Below are positions 1-7,566 of a stretch of DNA of 10,690 nt, piece by piece (the stretch's first letter is position 1; every line of letters begins with the position of its first letter). The notes beneath the pieces are model-generated. The model was given only the letters and a program-made list of their open reading frames with translations, searched no databases and was not told the origin of the DNA. This DNA is from Gracilaria vermiculophylla (taxonomy: Eukaryota > Rhodophyta > Florideophyceae > Gracilariales > Gracilariaceae), in NCBI GenBank assembly GCA_019155205.2, contig JAHNZQ020000016.1:14649-25338 (forward strand). Reading direction: 5' to 3'. A program made the translations under genes and the position numbers.

Positions 1-1035
1 ATTATAAAGAAGACGGTGTACATATCTTTTTGAAACGATTCTACATAGACTATGTGCAAAATCTAGTCTACAGTACAGTTTTGGCGCACTTTTGAGGGGT
101 AATATGTTTTTGAAACGCACTGTACCACTTTATTCCCTTAGTATAGTGAACGAGACTGAGCATCAGAAGAGGAGAACGAACTTGTGATGGGTGCCTTGGT
201 CGCTTCTTCTGTTTCTTTGCACTTCTCGACGCAGGAGATGCGAACCACTTCATGTCTCGCGACCCCATCAGGCTTGGGCGAGATTGTATTCATCCTTTAC
301 ATGAGCGCTTACTATACAATGTGGAAAGGTTCATGAAAAGATGGATTACATGGCCTTCAAAGGTCATTCACACGGCTTGTCCCTTGAGACGTCGACGGAG
401 CAGCACAGTAGACTAGATCTCTACCGGGTCATAGATTCACAGTGCTGAAGCACGTTTTACCTCGGTAGAAAGGCATCGGCACACGTTTGGTGCGCATCGG
501 TCGTATTGGGAAACACATCAGGATTGTCTTATCTCAAACGACAACGTCATGCATACACATATGCTAAGCAGGTCAAGACTTGGATCGCTTCGGTAGGAGG
601 TATATGATACTTAAAAAGTAAAGTACCACTCCTAACATCCATGAGACGGAAAGAAGTCTCCGATTCTATCAAACGTGATGAGAAGGACAAGGCCAAAACC
701 GTTCGTGTGAAGAAACGGGCGGAAAAAGTGCTTCATTTCAATGCAGGCACATACTGTTACAAAGGCGACAACATGTGACCTCAGGCGCTTTAACGATTGT
801 TCAAGTCAGGAACAATTGTCAAATGTTCAGGAAAGTCCGAGAAAGACATATAATCCGGGCTGAAAATATGCAATACAAGCTATCAAAGCGTTGCGCAACA
901 GCAGGACCGTCGAGAATGTAGAGTACCATAGAATGAAAGCTGTTATTCGATGTTATTCATCGAAACGGCAACTCGTTTTGATCCAGAGATGAGGATGAAA
1001 TTACAGAATACCCCAATCCGTAAAGGGACAGGAAA
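1..1035. other. Left flank, no confident gene
   Basis: No frame here shows a recognisable domain, and open frames are short. The longest that starts with ATG is a 66-residue lysine/arginine-rich frame on the minus strand (68-268) with no family signature. A second short frame, plus strand about 300-450, reads through about 47 codons without a recognisable motif. The right end is the downstream flank of DPH1 and should hold its 3' UTR and polyadenylation site, but I cannot place either. Base composition is near-balanced to AT-rich, unlike the GC-rich block that begins inside DPH1. Confidence 0.6.
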
Positions 1036-2343
1036 CTAACGAGCTGTGACGTTGGGTTTGTTCTTGATGTTCTCCTTGCCTTGCTTGTAGTAGTTAGTCC
1101 ATTCACCGCCATTCTTGGCATAGAAATCCATGGGATAAGTTGACTTCCATTCGGTATTGCCAAGCGCAACATTCGCTTCATACGTAGTCAACAGCGGGCA
1201 CTTTCCGTAGCTATGCCCCCAGTCAATGCTCAATCGCGGACAGGCAATCTGCACCCAAGCTTGCACACCAGACTGCTCCAGATTGCGAATCTTGTGTGGA
1301 GTAATCTCCGACAACAGGAGCACAAAGCAGCTGCGAGAAGCAGCGGCCATCATCTTGAGGATGCGCGCAAGAATCTTAGGCGAGCCCTGCCGTCCCAGCG
1401 TGCCCAGAATGATTCCGAAGCGGTGGGCAGTAGCGGCAGAATCGACGGCTTTTCGGCGCAAGGCGCGCATCTGCAAGTGGTCGTACTTCTCTTCAGTGAG
1501 TCGCTTGAGGTAGGGGTCGTAGCGCAAGGAACGCAGGTTGGGGTTGGCGATCATGGCGCTTTCCAGGTGAAAGCGGCCGTCGCCGACGTAGATGAGGACG
1601 TCTGCGTGCTCGATTTTGGGGGACGTGCAGCCGAGAAGTTCACCCGGGGACAGCGGCTTGGCCTGAGGAACGAGCACGGCGTCATAGTGCGGGCGGATTT
1701 GGTCGGCCAGCTGATGCACGGTGTCTACAAACTGGATGGTGCCTACGAGAGCGAGGCGGGTTTGTCGAGGAAAGTTGCGCAACAAGCAGGTGCGCAGATG
1801 GGAGGGGTCGAAGGTGATGTGGACAAAGACGTACAGGGTGGGTATGACGGTTTGGTTGACAGGCACCAGGCAGCTGTGCCCGTAGTGGACGAGCAGCTGG
1901 CAACCGAGGGCGCGCGCGGACAGATCGTCGACACAGCAAGCGCCGTAGGTGACGTCGGCGAGGATGACGACGTGGGCGGCGGTGTGGCGGTGCAGGATGT
2001 CGGCGATGGTGGTGGCGAACATGGCGAGGCCGTCGGGCATCTGCAGGGCGACACGGGTGGCGCCCAGCTGGCGGATGCGGTGGATGGTCTTAGGAAGCTC
2101 AAACGAATAGTTTGGGGGGAGCGCGGCAGCGTCGCGCAGCAGCTGCTCGTCATTTAGCAGTTCGGGGGGCACGCGCGTGAGCGTTGGGCGCGCGCGCGGC
2201 GCCGACGCGCCCTCGCGCACGAGAGCGTCGGCGTCGCGCGTGCGAAGCCCGGCGCCCACTAGGCGGCCCTGGCGCCGCGGAGGCTGCGACGGTGGCGGCA
2301 CCGGCGGCAACGGCGGCGATAGTGGTGCCTCCGACCGTTCCAT
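1036..2343 (-). CDS. DPH1: DPH1, diphthamide synthase subunit 1 (2-(3-amino-3-carboxypropyl)histidine synthase)
   Basis: DPH1 pairs with DPH2 to transfer the 3-amino-3-carboxypropyl group of S-adenosylmethionine to the diphthamide histidine of elongation factor 2. This is the first step of diphthamide synthesis, in the cytosol, and it uses a non-classical radical-SAM [4Fe-4S] cluster. From the ATG at 2343 the protein is 435 residues, close to the usual 420-450. The three cluster cysteines sit in conserved settings: YGAC (Cys136), LGCTSP (Cys239) and QIACPRLSIDWG (Cys368). The spacings of 103 and 129 match the eukaryotic family. Other hallmarks are LPPNYSFELPKT, VALQMPDGL, LVHYGHSCL, GDGRFHLES, LGTLGRQGSPKIL and, near the end, YPMDFYA. 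The first 25 residues are proline-rich (SPPLPPVPPP). The frame stays open 26 codons upstream to a GTG, but a eukaryote should use the ATG at 2343, and conservation begins only around residue 57. The stop is TAG. No introns are needed. It is divergent from the IAH1-like gene. Confidence 0.96.
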   Translation of the reverse strand: MERSEAPLSPPLPPVPPPSQPPRRQGRLVGAGLRTRDADALVREGASAPRARPTLTRVPPELLNDEQLLRDAAALPPNYSFELPKTIHRIRQLGATRVALQMPDGLAMFATTIADILHRHTAAHVVILADVTYGACCVDDLSARALGCQLLVHYGHSCLVPVNQTVIPTLYVFVHITFDPSHLRTCLLRNFPRQTRLALVGTIQFVDTVHQLADQIRPHYDAVLVPQAKPLSPGELLGCTSPKIEHADVLIYVGDGRFHLESAMIANPNLRSLRYDPYLKRLTEEKYDHLQMRALRRKAVDSAATAHRFGIILGTLGRQGSPKILARILKMMAAASRSCFVLLLSEITPHKIRNLEQSGVQAWVQIACPRLSIDWGHSYGKCPLLTTYEANVALGNTEWKSTYPMDFYAKNGGEWTNYYKQGKENIKNKPNVTAR

Positions 2344-2666
2344 GATCGCAGACCACCACTTCGCGAAGGCCTCTCGGTAATGGCGCGACGTACTTAAGTG
2401 CGTACCGCGTCGAAGGGCCACACCGCCACACAGTCATTCGTGAGCGCACCTGCGCAGCGATGTACACGCGAACACGTGGCCGGCTTGCACGGCGCACAAC
2501 AGCGTGGCGCAACGGCGAACAGCGCATCACCCCCAGTCGCTCCGTGATGCGCTCCACCGAGCCGCTGCTCTGGACGCGGGCCGCTTCCGCCCGGCGCCAC
2601 GCCCGACCTCGCCACCCCCGCCACGCTTGTCACGCCCGTCGCCCCCGCCGCGCGCACCACCCACCG
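2344..2666. promoter_or_regulatory. Shared divergent control region of DPH1 and the IAH1-like gene
   Basis: Only 323 bp separate the DPH1 ATG from the preferred esterase ATG at 2667, or 116 bp if the esterase starts at 2460. The two genes point away from each other, so both promoters must lie here or overlap the gene ends. The stretch is GC-rich and has no TATA box. Two sequence marks are visible. The perfect palindrome ACTTAAGT (2392-2399) lies about midway between the nearest start codons, inside a looser inverted repeat of CGACG and CGTCG. A CACGTG G-box/E-box core lies at 2473-2478. Their function is inferred from position only. Confidence 0.5.
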
Positions 2667-3704
2667 ATGATGTCCGCCACCCCCGAACGCGAGGCGCTAT
2701 CGCAGCCTCCGCCACCCCCACAGCCGCCGCTCTCCCTGTCCGACCCCCCATTTCAGCCTCCCGCCACCCCCCCTCTGCCGCAAATCGTCCACGGTATCGA
2801 CCCCGACCCCGACTCCGACTCCGACTCCCCCAACGACTCGCACTCCTCAGTGTTGCGCGACTCAGTGGCGGACGTCTTCTCCACCATTTCCGCCCGCGTT
2901 TCCCGCGCCGTCTCTCTCACCAACAAGCCCTCCCCCCCGACCACCGCCGACGCTCGCCTCCGCGACCATGCCTTTTCACAGCTACCATGCGTGCTCTTGT
3001 TCGGCGACAGCATCACCGAACAGTCCGTTTTCACCTCCAACCAGAACGCCCCCGGTTGGTCCACACTGCTGCGCGAGGCCTACAAAGCCCGCGTCGAAGT
3101 GTTTGTGCGCGGCTTTTCGGGCTACAACACGCGATGGGCGCTGCACGTCTTCCCTCGCGTCATACAGCCGTTCCGCGACACTCAAACGCTCTCGCTGCAA
3201 ACCGTCGTCATCTTTTTCGGGGCGAACGACGCCACCATCCCGACAAGTCCGCAGCACGTCCCGCTGGATTCGTACGCGCACAACCTGGCCGCGCTGGTTG
3301 ACGCCGTCAAGGCGCTGCCGTCCAACCCGGTTCCTGTGCTCGTCACCCCCCCGGCGCTTGGCCGCTCGCGCCAGGCCTTCGATGACCAGCACCGCGTTGA
3401 ACTCACCGCAAAGTACGCCGAGGCGTGTGTGGAGACCGGACGACGGCTGGCCGTGCCCGTCGTCGACTTGCACGCCGCCATGGCCGGCCGCGTCTGCGAC
3501 GAGCAAGGTGTGGACGTTTTCTTGTCGGATGGCTTGCATCTCGCCCCGCACGGAAACCGTTTAGTGTACGACCTATTAGCTGAGGTTTTCGCAGAATGCG
3601 TGCCAGAGGTTTGTCCGAGGATAACTACGCCTTCGTATCCGCCTTGGGGGGAGATCGACCCCGACAACCCTGCCAAAATACTAGGCGATAGCCCCTTGGT
3701 GTAG
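2667..3704 (+). CDS. IAH1: IAH1-like SGNH/GDSL esterase with a long proline-rich N-terminal extension
   Basis: This is a hydrolase of the SGNH/GDSL superfamily, closest in motif pattern to isoamyl acetate-hydrolysing esterase (IAH1). That family hydrolyses small acyl esters with a Ser-Asp-His triad. From the ATG at 2667 it has 345 residues. Block I is LLFGDSITEQS (catalytic Ser115). Block II is RGFSGYNTRWA (oxyanion Gly149). Block III is FFGANDA (Asn187). Block V is LSDGLHLAPHGN (Asp288 and His291). The NxRWA after block II and the HLAPHGN stretch are typical of IAH1. The family is usually about 240-250 residues. Here about 108 residues precede block I: a polyproline run, then an acidic Asp-Pro/Asp-Ser repeat and a Ser-rich linker. 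The frame also opens at an ATG at 2460, which would add 69 Arg/His-rich low-complexity residues. I prefer the ATGATG at 2667 because the added part resembles translated GC-rich leader, but a targeting peptide from 2460 is possible. Third codon positions are very C-rich. The stop is TAG. No introns are needed. Confidence 0.88.
   Translation: MMSATPEREALSQPPPPPQPPLSLSDPPFQPPATPPLPQIVHGIDPDPDSDSDSPNDSHSSVLRDSVADVFSTISARVSRAVSLTNKPSPPTTADARLRDHAFSQLPCVLLFGDSITEQSVFTSNQNAPGWSTLLREAYKARVEVFVRGFSGYNTRWALHVFPRVIQPFRDTQTLSLQTVVIFFGANDATIPTSPQHVPLDSYAHNLAALVDAVKALPSNPVPVLVTPPALGRSRQAFDDQHRVELTAKYAEACVETGRRLAVPVVDLHAAMAGRVCDEQGVDVFLSDGLHLAPHGNRLVYDLLAEVFAECVPEVCPRITTPSYPPWGEIDPDNPAKILGDSPLV
2799..2828 (+). 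repeat. Short in-frame hexanucleotide repeat in the esterase extension
   Basis: Five tandem units of GAC-CCC or GAC-TCC encode Asp-Pro, Asp-Pro, Asp-Ser, Asp-Ser, Asp-Ser. The unit is a multiple of three, so changes in copy number would keep the frame. It lies in the low-complexity extension, outside the catalytic domain, and would be acidic and possibly phosphorylated. The repeat is seen directly; the modification is inference. Confidence 0.85.
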
Positions 3705-3916
3705 AAACGGCCCCACCCTTTAGTACCCTCGATCGCTTGCTATATATATTCACGTCATTTCCTCGCGGAGGGTGTGATTAGTACATTTAGCAGACAACCA
3801 GTAATTCTTAACACTTTAGTAGTACGTTTCCACAAGAAATCGGTCATAACACACGTGATTCGCACTATGCCGTGAAGCGAACAGACCAACTGGGTGTCGT
3901 TTCGTCGCAGCGCCAG
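3705..3916. other. Convergent spacer between the esterase and TPR genes
   Basis: The 212-bp spacer between two stop codons must hold the 3' ends of both transcripts, unless they overlap. An alternating TATATATATT tract lies at 3741-3750, and a CACGTG core lies at 3852-3857. With genes converging from both sides, the TA tract more likely relates to 3'-end formation than to a promoter, but the sequence does not settle this. No further ORF or RNA gene is visible. Confidence 0.5.
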
Positions 3917-4648
3917 TTAGTTGTCGATGTACATGCGTTCCAGCGCCGGCATATCCTTATACATAATTTCTTGCGCTTCGGCAATCTTCTGGTTCTCCCG
4001 ATCCAAGTTGGACACAAACGTGGAATACAGCTCGCGCTGTTTTTGGCGGTAGCGTTTACGGTGTTCGGCCAGTTTTTGTCTCACATCCTTGAGCTCATCG
4101 ATTGCCTTTCTTACTTCAGTGTCATTCGGAACGAGCCGCACGGCCTTGTAAAGGTCGCTCTTGGCATCCTCAGCTTTCTTCTCGGCCACGTCTAGATCCC
4201 AAAGCTCATCTGTGCCTTCCTTGGCCATGTCGGCACGAATCATGCGAATGAGCGTCGTAGCCCGTCTATAAAGCGCCTTGGGGTTGCTGTCATCGATGCG
4301 AAGCGCCTCTGAAAAGTCCCACAGCGCATCGTCGAGCTCGTTCTTCCTGAGGCGGCACAGGCCGCGGTTGAGATGGCACGGCAGCTTGAACTTGTTGATG
4401 GCGTGTCTGCATTCCGCGCCAATTGCAGCCCACTCCTCCTTGGAGGTGAAGATGTGCACAAAGCAGCGGTCGTATTGCTTCCATGCAGCTTCGTACTTGG
4501 CTTGCGCGAAGAGGCGATTGCCCTTCTCTTTCTCCCGCAGACCCGCGGCGATCTTGTCTTCCACCGACGTATAGTCGTAGTCTAGCTCGCTGAGGTCGGC
4601 AGGTTCATCGTTGCGCGAGTCCCATTCGTAGGCGTCGGTCTCGGCCAT
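3917..4648 (-). CDS. TPR protein with a complete carboxylate clamp, Hsp90/Hsp70 co-chaperone-like
   Basis: This 243-residue protein has an acidic N-terminus (residues 1-35), a three-motif TPR domain (about 33-175) and a charged helical tail. TPR1 holds KEKGNRLFAQAKYEAAWKQY. TPR2 holds LNRGLCRLRKNELDDALWDF. TPR3 begins at NPKALYRRATTL and is stretched by an insertion around 140-155. The five residues that bind the C-terminal EEVD carboxylate of Hsp90 or Hsp70 are all in register: Lys40, Asn44, Asn94, Lys124 and Arg128 (K-x3-N, N, K-x3-R, as in HOP and FKBP-type TPR domains). Residues 185-225 look like a long amphipathic, possibly coiled helix. No FKBP, J, U-box or phosphatase domain is attached, so it is a TPR-only adaptor, and I cannot name the orthologue. 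The start ATG has G at +4. In-frame codons just upstream are open but hold no other ATG. The stop is TAA. It converges on the esterase gene. Confidence 0.9.
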   Translation of the reverse strand: MAETDAYEWDSRNDEPADLSELDYDYTSVEDKIAAGLREKEKGNRLFAQAKYEAAWKQYDRCFVHIFTSKEEWAAIGAECRHAINKFKLPCHLNRGLCRLRKNELDDALWDFSEALRIDDSNPKALYRRATTLIRMIRADMAKEGTDELWDLDVAEKKAEDAKSDLYKAVRLVPNDTEVRKAIDELKDVRQKLAEHRKRYRQKQRELYSTFVSNLDRENQKIAEAQEIMYKDMPALERMYIDN

Positions 4649-4674
4649 TGAAGAGCCTCCCTCATAAAACGCGG

Positions 4675-4783
4675 CTGGAAATGCTGCCGTTCCCTCGGCC
4701 GCAAGTCGTAGGTGGTGACTGTGGAGTGCACGGTCTTTCCTTGTCGGCGAACTCTATCACGAAGGAGGCGTAGTGCGACTCAC
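4675..4783 (-). other. Candidate 5'-UTR intron of the TPR gene
   Basis: Read on the minus strand, CGAAG/GTGAGTCG gives a near-consensus donor at 4783, and CATTTCCAG/CCGCG gives an acceptor ending at 4675, 26 nt before the TPR ATG. The intron would be 109 nt with GT-AG ends. Joining the exons does not extend the protein: the upstream exon carries a TAG in the joined frame with no ATG after it, so the intron would be purely in the leader. A CACGTG core at 4836-4841 lies 53 bp upstream of the donor, where a promoter would be expected. The call rests on splice-site likeness alone. Confidence 0.4.
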
Positions 4784-5497
4784 CTTCGCGGGTGCAATGT
4801 CGGCCGTCGAGCTATAATCTTCGCCTTCGTTTTCGCACGTGTCGTATGTCCGTGTGTGCGCTCTGGCAAACTACTTTTACGCTGCACACAGGGACGCAAA
4901 GATAGCGTCGCTGAATTTCGCTGGCAATTGAGCTACTGAGTTGTAATCTTTCTTGGCATAAACGAGAGGTGGCAAGGACGGCCTGAGCCTAAAAAACAAA
5001 ACGTTACTGATGTCCGTCACTAGCCAATTACAATGGTGTAAACTGGACCGCTGACCTCCTAAGAGGTTAAAACAATCAACTTACCCTTTAATTTTAGTTA
5101 TTTTGATCCGGTTTTTTCGGAAGGTGAGTAGCGGACACGTATGACAACCATAAGGTTTTACAGAGATGTGCTCGTAAAATATGTCCTTCAAACAGAACTT
5201 CTGAAAATCGTCTTTTTGGAAATAGAAACGCTTTGATTCAAAAACACCGTTTCTGACGCGTGTATGAAAGGTTTGAAACCTTCAAAAAACAATCATTTTG
5301 CAGCATCACTTTACGTCCGGGCGGATACACAATAGGTTGGTGCTTGCTCGTTAACTACTCACTATTCAGCAGACTTCCTGAATGTTGCACAATTCTGAAT
5401 GCGTAAGCTCTCTGGGAAGGAAAACCTTTCAAGCGGAAAAGCATATAAGAAACCTGTCGATGGGCACTTTATTTTACTGAATACATGTGATTGGACC
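4784..5497. other. Intergenic, no gene seen
   Basis: The left 150 bp are moderately GC-rich and probably contain the promoter of the TPR gene, with a CACGTG core at 4836-4841. From about 4950 the composition turns AT-rich and stops are frequent in all frames. A small hairpin, ACCTC-CTAA-GAGGT, lies near 5056-5069. I see no coding motif, tRNA-like B box or repeat. Confidence 0.55.
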
Positions 5498-5728
5498 TCA
5501 AGACAGCTTTTCATATGTCGTAGTACTGTACTGTTCGACATGATCAGTCATCTGTTGGAGCATTCGTAGATATTGGTGGCGTTTCTCAAAGTTCTCCTGA
5601 AAGACCAAAAAGAAAGATTTTGTGTCGTTGACGGTATGGCCAAAGAAAAAGATAGAGCCGTTTGGAAGCAAAAGGACTTCAGAATCACTCCAATTTTGGG
5701 AACTGCAATACTGTGCCAGTTTCTGCGC
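5498..5728 (-). pseudogene. Open coding-like frame without a start codon, possible exon or gene remnant
   Basis: After a TGA at 5729-5731, this minus-strand frame runs 76 codons to a TGA at 5498-5500. It has no ATG at a sensible place, so it would have to be a terminal exon or a remnant. Its translation has a protein-like mix with segments such as LLLPNGSIFFFGH, FFLVFQENFEKRHQYL and MTDHVEQY. A splice-acceptor-like TATTGCAG lies near its beginning. Two other frames are open over the same bases: 5548-5817 on minus and about 5570-5761 on plus. The choice of frame is therefore uncertain, and chance openness is a real alternative. I do not recognise a family. Confidence 0.2.
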
Positions 5729-6108
5729 TCAAACGCGCAGAAGCTGCCGAGAAATCTATGAGGTAAGAATGTAAGTTTATTGTTACGATTCAGGAAATGC
5801 TCTGAGAACATAAACATCCAGCAGTATGGTTGGGGTTCATGAGTTCAGAGTACAACCATAACAAGGAACTCCCCCGTTTTGCAGCACCCGAGCAGCTAAA
5901 CGGTGGCCCCTGAGAAGAGTGTGACGTATTGTTTGGTTCATTTGCAGTTATTGCACTTTCAGAGCGCGATATAGTGGTTCGCAGCGTCTGAAATCTCTTC
6001 CATTGCCTCCGTCATCGTCGGATACGCCCGTGGTTCTACCGACAAAAAGCAAGTCGACTTCGATGTAGTCACAAACCAATCGGCCTATGGCAGCCATTCT
6101 TCCAGGAC
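5729..6108. other. Intergenic, no gene seen
   Basis: No supported feature. On the plus strand two donor-like sites, GAG/GTAAGA and ATG/TAAGTT, lie together at about 5757-5777, just after a short open frame ends, but no matching acceptor or exon is apparent. The minus-strand frame of the interrupted stretch to the right resumes for about 45 codons before 5985, without a recognisable motif. Confidence 0.4.
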
Positions 6109-6405
6109 TCACTTTTCCCACTCGAGCTCATTCATGCGTTTTTCAATGCCCATGCGCACACAGAATATTTCCACGACTTTCCTCCGTTTCTTCCTCGGAT
6201 CATGTGATTCCATCACCACCACATCCTCTCCTGCGTCCTTCATAATAGAGTACACCAAGTGCAATTATTCGTACCTCACAATGTACTCCTGAAAGTGTTT
6301 GGGCCACACCTTGCAAAGAGATGGCACAGCCCATGCAGGACGACGAACTGATAGCAAACTTTTGAAGGCGAGCACTGCTGCCTTCTTTGTCAGCAATAGA
6401 CCCCT
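6109..6405 (-). pseudogene. Interrupted coding-like frame with a nuclear-localisation-like motif
   Basis: One minus-strand frame is open for 46 codons (6405-6268), has a single TAA at 6265-6267, then is open for 51 more codons to the TGA at 6109-6111. The upstream half reads like protein (VRRPAWAVPSLCKVWPKHFQEY). The downstream half begins with a possible ATG at 6243 and holds PRKKRRKV, which resembles a classical monopartite nuclear-localisation signal, then a charged helical stretch ending MNELEWEK. The terminal stop overlaps GTGAGT (6112-6107), a near-perfect splice donor, so this could instead be an exon of a split gene. No intron of suitable length and phase removes the internal TAA. The stretch could be a decayed gene, a transposon-derived fragment or chance. 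No family is recognised. Confidence 0.25.
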
Positions 6406-6439
6406 TTAATCCATTCTTTCCTTCACGAATTCCGGTCAT

Positions 6440-7335
6440 CTCTCACTCTCCTTCATGATTTAATCAATTTTAGATGAGATTATCGCACCTGGCCTCTTAT
6501 CTCTGTATGGATCGTACACACGTTCTGGACCCAAAATAAAATGGATCTGATACCAAAACACAATATCGTAAGACAATCTTGTCGTTGTAGTGTTTCCATT
6601 GTCGGTTCCAAAACTTACAAGTGAATGGCTCGGTTAACATAGTATGGTCACCTCGCTGCCGCATCATTTTGTGAACTGCAGTAAACGCAGAACGTGAATA
6701 TGCCCACTGACCAATTGGCCTTCTTGTACCTAAGAGTTTGTTTTCTTGCTACCGACACAACAAACAATTAAATGACTTGAAAATGGGATTGCTAACTGCA
6801 CCACTCACTTCCTAATTACACACGTGATGTTCTATTGAGCACTTATACTATGATGGTGAAGTAGCCCTAAGCTTTGGCTTTCCATCGTGACTTGTCGGGC
6901 ATCGGCTTCAGTCCACTGTGATTAATCATAGCGGATTCGAGGTCTCTCATCGTCATATCAAAACACTGTCGCTGGACGGGGTCAAAGCGTCCTCATCATT
7001 GTTGTTGTTTAATAGTGTCGGAATGTGGGTATGGATATCCCTTGCATTCTTTTCTCATCGTTTCTTTTGCGCTTATAGATCTAAAACTGAGTGCTTTCGA
7101 TCCTCGATTCGAAGACAGTAGGACCAAACTGTGAGAGATTAGACGGTAATCTTCATGAGTTTTTGTGTAAAGCTCATCTCTCTCACGCGGCGGAAGTGCC
7201 TAACAAGTTCAACAGGGCAACTACTGTATTTGAATATTTCAGTACACTACTGACCAAAATTAACTCAAGTTCCACGATTGTGTAAAATGAGCGTTTCAAC
7301 AGCTTTTCAAGATTTTCAGTCAAAATTTTTCCAAG
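6440..7335. other. Intergenic, no confident gene
   Basis: AT-rich with stops in every frame at ordinary density. Three short coding-like stretches are visible. On minus, one of about 55 codons ends near 6466 and contains ERVYDPYRDKRPGAI. On minus, one of about 40 codons near 6870-6990 contains FDPVQRQCFDMTMRDLESAM. On plus, one of about 64 codons (7091-7285) has no ATG. None has a recognisable domain. A CACGTG core is at 6821-6826, inside an 11-bp string (ACACACGTGAT) that also occurs at 3849-3859. No RNA gene is seen. Confidence 0.45.
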
Positions 7336-7377
7336 ATGCCTGCTCGGAATGAGATTGAAATGGTCATCCCTGTGAAC

Positions 7378-7437
7378 GTGAGCTTATTTGAGCCCCTCCC
7401 ACCTCTCCTTCCTCCCCGCCTGCTCCCCTTACTGCAG
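7378..7437 (+). other. Candidate 60-nt intron with a strong CT tract
   Basis: AAC/GTGAGC is followed by about 40 nt almost entirely of C and T, then CTTACTGCAG/CAT. This is a very good 3' splice site of the polypyrimidine type, at the short end of intron length. The tract is out of keeping with the AT-rich sequence around it. Just upstream, an ATG at 7336 opens 14 codons to the donor. After the acceptor all three frames meet a stop within 27 nt, so the intron would more likely sit in a leader before the small ORF at 7567 than join two coding exons. A weaker acceptor, GTAGCAG at 7518, would join the 14-codon start in frame to that ORF. Confidence 0.35.
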
Positions 7438-7566
7438 CATTGACCTGAGCTTGAAACAGTCTTGAGTGTGGACAGAATGGATCAAAGCACCACGCTTTGA
7501 ACTCAGTGAACGTAGCAGGAGATTATTGATACGGCGTGCGAATATCCAGCGTTGGTGAATGATGAG

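Noticed and set aside
68..268. A 66-residue ATG-started ORF on the minus strand
   Set aside because: Lys/Arg-rich, with no motif and no promoter or splice context; its length is within chance expectation.
1213..2157. A 314-codon plus-strand open frame opposite DPH1
   Set aside because: It is the antisense shadow of a GC-rich conserved gene. Its translation is low-complexity, rich in Gly, Val and Asp, with no domain, while the minus strand matches DPH1 throughout.
2344..2421. Extension of DPH1 to a GTG at 2421
   Set aside because: Non-ATG initiation is unlikely in a eukaryote. The added 26 residues show no conservation, and an ATG at 2343 gives a normal-length protein.
2504..3564. Long plus and minus frames overlapping the esterase (265, 198 and 189 codons)
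   Set aside because: These are alternative frames of a C-rich gene. Only the 2667-3704 frame carries the SGNH blocks in order.
3872..4195. A 107-codon plus-strand frame with hydrophobic stretches
   Set aside because: It lies antisense to the C-terminal part of the TPR gene and starts with a non-ATG codon; a shadow.
7438..7518. Coding exon directly after the CT-tract acceptor
   Set aside because: All three frames meet a stop within 27 nt of the acceptor, so a coding join there does not work.
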